DNA of 64,000 nucleotides from Symsagittifera roscoffensis (lineage: Eukaryota > Xenacoelomorpha > Acoela > Convolutidae), in NCBI RefSeq assembly GCF_963678635.1, contig NC_087071.1:41554153-41618152 (forward strand), read 5' to 3'. Made by a program: the position numbers and the translations under genes. The notes beneath the pieces are model-generated. The model was not told where the DNA came from and made no database searches. It was given only the letters and a program-made list of their open reading frames with translations. Of the stretch, positions 58,001 through 64,000 are shown piece after piece. How positions within the stretch are numbered: position 1 is the stretch's first letter; each line of letters opens with the position of its first letter.

Positions 58001-60559
58001 AATTGAGATATTATAATTAATTAACACAAAATTATTAATGCAAATTGTTGACCAACATTTTTAAACAATCAAGAACGACAAATCTACAGACATATTGTTT
58101 AATGCGTCGAGATTAAGTGGTGTTTGGCCTTTATCTGTACAAAGTACGAACTGGCGGTACAAACAGCGTAGTTATGTAACTAGACTTGTACAATTAACTG
58201 AGTTTATATGTTAGGCACCACAATGACCGACGAATAAAGAAATTTTTACAAAGCAAACTAATTTGACAATTGGTAAACCTATTGGCGAGTTTCAAAAATT
58301 TATTAATTATAATTTTCGGCTTGTATTTGCAGTTGCTTTTATTGTTTGAATGTCGGGACTAAAAGCTTCCTCGGAGTCCGCGTAAGAGATGTATGCGAAT
58401 AAGGCATTTCAGATGAAGAGACCAGTACAGCTTTGGAGTTGATTAACTTTGCTTATGTTTGGACTCTTCACCAAAATCACGGAACGTTTAATTGGGACTG
58501 CCAAAATATGTGTCTCTTTCATCGAATGTCCAGGCACTCTCGCCGATGATCCTGTGGACACCTTTGAATTGTGTTCCCCCTTTTTGTTCTCTTTTTTTTT
58601 CTTTGTGTATGCCGGCTCTCCCTCTAACCATCTATGACGTTTTCAATGCAGACACACCTTGAGCTTGGGAAGTTTTCGTTTTTGTTGCTTTCAAAATCGT
58701 GGAGTTAACCCGTGCAGTTAGTAGTCTAAAGTGCACAGATAATGGGGTGTCTCTTGAATCTTGGCTTAATCTGACTTGTAGTAAGGGTGCACATCTCTAA
58801 TATTAAGTTCTTTCCGAATCGTTTTCAGCCTTGATCTGGAATTACGGGATTGACACGTGTCCTCTGGCATAGGCCTTTCGAACTTTCGTTCGTCTGAAAC
58901 AGATCGTGATAAAAATGTTATCCGTCGTTAAATATAGTTAAATCACAGCTGTATCTCAAAAGGCGAGCACTCGGTTGTCTTAACCTTGATGACTCCTAAA
59001 TCATCAATAATATTCAATGCCGCTGATTGAATTTCTTTAGTATTCTGGTCTAAGTTTTTTAGTGATATACGTCCGTTTGATAAAATGAATTGTCATGATT
59101 GACCTTTCGACTAAACAAATGTCTGGATTTTTTTTAAAAAAACTCCGACATCACTTTGTTTTTAGACCCTGAATATTGGTGGAGTTCGAAAGATTTTGCT
59201 ATGCTATTTTTTCAACACACTCGTCAAAAAAAGCCACCATTTTAGTCGTTTTAGACCCCGTATTATACCCTGCAACAACCAAGGATGATGTGGTTTTCAA
59301 TGTTTGTGAATGCCGCAGAAACGTCATACCGAACTTTCTCTCAATAAGAGTGAGGATCGAATTTTTTTGGATCAATCAAGTTTTGTTGTACCATTGTGCT
59401 GAACGGAAATCGGCGCCATCATCAGACAATTGATTTAGAAAACTTGCTGAAATCTGATTGGTTCAGTTTATTGCCTCCAAATTTCGCGGCAGGCAGGACT
59501 AACTGAATCTGATTGGTCCAAATTTGGTAACAAAATAGAGTCGCCCCAATCTGGACAAACTCCAACTTAACTATAAGTAAATTTTGATTCAGAACGTCCC
59601 GAGTTCTAAAAATCTCTGGCTCGTAAAAAAGTGCGAGTAAATTTTTAAGGTTAACGAAACTGGTGATAGAGATCTCTGAAAAGACCAGTTTAATCTTTTC
59701 CGCTAAAATAAAATTACGGATTTTTTTCCGATGATTCTAAACACTTGTTTAAAGGCTGATATGCACCTAATTACATGCTATTCATCGTGTTCTCCGACGA
59801 AACGATTAGTCGCTTGTTGGATTTCTCGCTGTAGATTCTACTTTTCCTAAATTTAATTGATCCCGCATTGTGATTTAAGCTGAATTCAAATCGAGAAACC
59901 GGTCAGTCGGTCATGTAAGCCGTGATTGATAGGTCTTGTTGCCGCAATTCTTCTTTATCAAGGAAAAAATTGCCGTGGTCTGTTAATAGATCGAACTTAT
60001 AACGTCCTAATATCGACTGTCTAAGTAACAAAAATCCCATAAAACCGTTGCAATTTAATTTCCTTGGCTTTCTGGTCGGCGAAACCGAACAGTTCGAGAA
60101 AACCCGACAGCTGGCACTTTTTATTCAATATTTGCGCAACCATTGCTCTTGCTTACATTGCTAATTTCACTGTACCATAGTTTTGCTGTCATTACCATTA
60201 GATTTCCAAAATGATCGTTGGTAGACCCGTCGAGTTTCACGATGTGATTCTCTTTTATCGGATTGGGTGTCTATTTTTCCTAAATTTGTATTGGGACTGT
60301 CAAACCGCGAGGTATGTACTTCTACTTATTGAATCCGATTGGATCGATAAGCAATAAAGATCGACTGAAGAGAGATAAAACAACTGAATGATAGACAAGT
60401 TAATTTAGCTCTGAAACATAGTTTGAGTTGCTTTTGTCTACTTTGTCTAGCAAGGTCAAATGACCAGTCTTCTAGACGGTTAACATAAAATGTACGTAAT
60501 ATAAACATAATATAAGTTTGTCGATCCTTGTCGGAGCTGTTTGATTGTGTTTTTCGTTT
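58001..60559. other. No recognisable gene; possible 3' portion of the adjacent LTR fossil
   Basis: From about 58350 the composition is less AT-rich and resembles the retroelement to its right. It could hold that element's 3' untranslated region and LTR, but I see no paired LTR because the 5' end lies outside the window. Frames at 58449-58637 and 59176-59433 (plus) lack motifs. Confidence 0.4.
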
Positions 60560-63500
60560 ACATGGTCCGTAAATTAGGGGGTTTGGAACAAGTGCAGCAC
60601 CGCTATTTCTTAAAAGTCTTCGTTGTTTTCCGAATTTTTGAACCCATGCGGTGTGTGTACTATAAGTAAGGATTTTTCCATCTATGGTTTTGTATTTTTG
60701 TTCGAATGTTTTCGGGTCCTCAACCTTCGTTGCGATTCTTATTGTTTTTCGTGCTACCTGTTTCCGTTTTGGTCTACTGTTGCTTGTATTCCTTTGTATC
60801 TTAAGTTTAGTTTATCCTTGGCTTTATCTATAACTTTTGAATTTGCCCCTGATGTTTGTTGTGTCGGGGAGTTTGTGTTCTCAAGGTTTTTTGGCATATT
60901 TGGTATGTAGTTTTTCTTCTTGATGCATACCTCATCCTCCGACCACCGTTGTAGTTCATGCATTACTTCTGCGGGTAGTGGCAGCTTTGTCAATTTTTTC
61001 CAATCTAAACTTTCATGTATTGAATTTTCCCAGTTTAGGTTGTTAGGTGAACTACTAGTTGCTATATTTGATTTGGGTGTGTTCGGTTTACGTCCCATAT
61101 GGGCCTCAATTGGTGATATTTTAGTTAAGCTGTGTGGTGTTATTCCTAACGTTTTGATAGTTTCTGCTAAATCTGATACAAGTTTGTATGGTGAATATGA
61201 TTGGTCACTTTACATTACTGCTAATCTACGTTTCAATGTTTGAATCAACCTTTCAACAACACCTATTGCTCTATGGTCATCCACCGGGGCAAACAAGAGC
61301 TTTATAATGTTGTGTTGCGAAAGAGTTGAATTTTTTTTAGCCCTGAATGTTTGTGCGTGGTCACATCTTTGTTTCTGGGTACTCCGTTATTAGAAATATC
61401 TCTCTGCATAAATTTTATTGCTATAACTGCTGTTGTTTTTGATACTACCTTTGCTGTTGGAAATTTGAATCATTTATCCATAGCAACTAGGATAGATGCG
61501 TCTCGATTAAGTTAATCTGGAAGGGGTCCTGCGAAATCTAACTGAACCTCTTCATTAGGTTCTACTACCGGTTCCATTTGCAATGATTGCTTTTTAACCA
61601 ATATTGGCTTTAGGTTTTTACCTTGTTCGGTACAGTGGCGGCAATTCTGGGCCATTTGCACGATTGAGCGATGGATGTGGGGAAACCAGACATGCTGACA
61701 TAGGTCCAACATGGCTGCGGATCCCGAGTGGATCAAATGGACGCTGTCCAATACTGTTTTTCTGGACTGCGTGGGTATGACGATTCTTTCGTGTATGACG
61801 AGGTTCTCTTCTCTGACATGAAAATTGTTGGTAATGTTAAACCAGTACTGTCCAGTGCCGCCCAGTCCCTCTTTTTGACGAAATTGGTTAAAGGTCTGAG
61901 ATTTCGATCCTTCTTGGTGCCTGCAGCAATAAATTGTACACCTAGGACCCGCTGTAGTTTTGTCTGAAAAGTGGGGTGTCTTTTTCCGCCTCCACCGTAT
62001 TTGTGGCTTTCTCCACCATTGCTACCAGTCCTTGTGTTACAATTTCGTGGCTGACTTCTAAATGTGACATTGTTCACATTGTTGGTTCTAAGTTTGGTGT
62101 TTGTATTTCTTGTATGCAAACGCTTGGGTCCACGCGGCTAACACAGATTTCGGTGTCGTCTCTACTTGTTGTGGTTTGCTTAGCTGTTTTAGTACTCTGA
62201 ATTTCTGTTTGGTCCGTTTGTGTGATCTTTGTCGTGTTCTTGGTTGCTATTGGTTTCTGTTTGACGAAGTTTTGTCCGAAATAAATGTGTCTGTGAAGAC
62301 GATTTCTGGAAAAGCTGGTTTTTTGATCGTCTCTGTTTTATTTTTGGCCGCTAGTATTTCCCTGGCATCTCGTGCGAGTGTTGTTTGTGACTCGCGTTGT
62401 CCGTGTGTCAATTGTTTTGCGTTGTCCGTGTTTTTCTTTCCTTTTGTGGCGGGTCGCTTATGTCATCTTGGATCCGAAAAGCTCTCTTCGCGGTCCGATG
62501 AGCCTTGCCACTTTGTGTTGATTCCTTTCGACCCCGCGGCTTGTTTGTTTTTAAATCCGGTGGGATGAAACCTCCATCGAATCCTTTTGTCTCTGTTCTG
62601 CGGCTCATATTTGTTTTTTCGGAAGTTAATGAAATTGCGAGGACTGAATTTTTTCAGAGGGTTTGTTTGTTTTTGCTTTTCAATTGTAAGAGATTGGACT
62701 GAGAGAGATTTGACTGTTTTCTGGCAACTTGTGAATGAGACTGATTTTTGTTGCTAGTTTGAGATTGACTGCTTGCGGAATGTTTGAAATGTTTGGTTGT
62801 TAATTGCGCGTTTGAATTGGCATTCAATCTTCCTTTATTTCGATCAGCTTATACGGTGCTTTGTTTTGGTTGGCTAGATTCTTTAGGATGACGTTGTCAT
62901 TCATTTCTAACTAAGTTATGAATGTCTTAATTGTTGCTACAACAATTTCCTCATCTTACTCACTAGGGGGTATTGACAATCCAACTAGGTTTCGGGACAT
63001 ATAGTCTATTTAACGCATTTTATTACCCCGCGAGGTGTTTGATATCAAAATGAAATGGTATCAATCGGTAGATCCAGCGCGTGAGCCGGCTTTGACTTGT
63101 TTCAGACCTTTCGCTTGCGTTTGAAGCGCTGATTAAAGCCTGGTGATCTGTGATGTCGGTGAAGTGTTTCCCGTATAGAGAGTATTTGAAACGTTCGATT
63201 GCTCAAACTAGCTCAAATAGTTCTAGTTCATTTACCAAAATTTTTCCTCAAGAGAATTTAAAAAGCGTGATGCATATGCTAACGCGACTCAACCTTCCGG
63301 TGAAAAATGTTCCAGTGCGGCCCCTAAGCCCGTGGTGGATGCATCACAAACAATGCGGGTTTCAAGGTGTTGGTCGAAAGGTTTGTTTTGTGTTACTTCA
63401 GCTACCAAATAATGTATGTTTTTGAAAGCTCGATAATGCTCTATTGACCAATAAAGTGGTCTGTTCTTCACTGTGTTTTTTTGAAGTGGGCGTAACGCGG

Positions 63501-64000
63501 CTGCAGTTTGTGCTAATTTTGGTAAATACCTTATCAGATGGTGAATTGATCCATGAAATTTCTTAGTTGTTTGAAGGTTTTGGTGGTGATAGTTTTTCTC
63601 TGGCCTCAGTTTTTCTTATAAGTTGTTTTCTGCCCTCGCTATGAATATTGAATCCTAACCCTTTAACTTGATTGCATGCGAACCTACATTTGTCCAATGA
63701 TATCGCAAGGTTTTCTTCGTCTAGTTTTTCCAGAACTGACTGTAGCTTTTGTTTGTGTAGATCTAAGGATCATTTGTTTACGATCAATATGTCGTCTAAA
63801 AATGCATAATGTTTTGTACAGTTTGCGAGAGGTAGGTCGATTGCTTTTTGAAACTCTGCTGGCATGTCCGTGAGGCCGTAAAATCCCGTTTGGAATTCAT
63901 ATGTTCCAGTTGCATTACTACCAATGGGACTTAAAATGCATTGTTCTTTCGTCGTTTTACCCAGAGGGATTTGTGAATATGCATAGCAAAGATCAAGTGT
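60560..64000 (-). mobile_element. Ty3/gypsy LTR retrotransposon fossil, pol region, running off the right edge
   Basis: Minus-strand parts in the order of Ty3/gypsy pol: reverse transcriptase at the right edge (about 63.5-64.0 kb), RNase H with CDAST-x-GLGAAL near 63.3 kb, a linker, the integrase H2C2 zinc-binding region with C-x-x-C and EPNEEVQLDFAGPLPD near 61.5-61.75 kb, integrase core remains, and a basic C-terminal part near 60.6-61.1 kb. The element is broken, with many interruptions (probably more than ten). Because the 5' half lies beyond the window, completeness and LTRs cannot be judged. Plus-strand frames over it (60623-60910, 61728-62568, 63150-63425 and others) are antisense and not genes. 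Confidence 0.88.

Noticed and set aside
60623-62702. Plus-strand frames, some over 150 codons
   Set aside because: Antisense to the minus-strand Ty3/gypsy pol fossil.

Overview
The window reads as AT-rich (roughly two-thirds A+T by eye) nuclear DNA of an invertebrate animal. The evidence is eukaryotic: GT-AG introns in trypsin-family genes with signal peptides, a CR1/Jockey-type LINE, Ty3/gypsy-type LTR element remains, a Polinton/Maverick, hAT-like MITEs, satellites, and a 200-N scaffold gap. I cannot name the species. Host coding sequence is very sparse; repeats make up most of what can be recognised.

Layout. 1-3480 is an A/C-only-biased (AAAC)-like block holding three tandem copies of an ~810-bp unit. 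3.5-11.3 kb is AT-rich DNA with two dispersed repeats and a worn Ty3/gypsy-like fossil on the minus strand (tail ORF at 6876-7883, gag-like remnant near 9.8-11 kb). 11.3-12.1 kb is a large inverted repeat whose centre is the assembly gap. 13.7-19.9 kb holds a TIR element, a spliced serine-protease homologue (14818-15451, minus), a four-copy ~750-bp tandem array and a cluster of GCGGAATCCGC palindromes. 21.4-31.9 kb is a patchwork: 1.22-kb tandem duplication, foldback elements, a second serine-protease-homologue first exon (27616-27835, plus), a 612-bp element with CCCGGGTTGACC termini, and a 2.1-kb bidirectional TCGAC minisatellite.

32527-49467 is a Polinton/Maverick fossil with ~360-bp terminal inverted repeats and a perfect 6-bp target duplication (AGCTGA). 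Its protein-primed DNA polymerase region (44.5-48.7 kb) is recognisable but broken; the left two-thirds is AT-rich DNA filled with its own tandem duplications. Right of it come a hAT-like MITE with an 8-bp target duplication, a copy of a three-hairpin repeat family running into a 70-bp satellite with a five-monomer higher-order period, a candidate two-exon host gene with a Tudor-like segment, two minus-strand LINE copies inside a ~2.2-kb tandem duplication, and a Ty3/gypsy pol fossil running off the right edge.

The most distinctive items are (1) the dispersed three-hairpin repeat family, six copies here, which reads on one strand like a structured small-RNA 3' end followed by a T run; (2) the Polinton with intact boundaries; (3) two paralogous serine-protease homologues in which the catalytic His is replaced by Lys in one and Asp in the other while the same phase-1 intron position is kept. 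I did not find a clearly new multi-gene system; the three-hairpin family is the best candidate for something undescribed.
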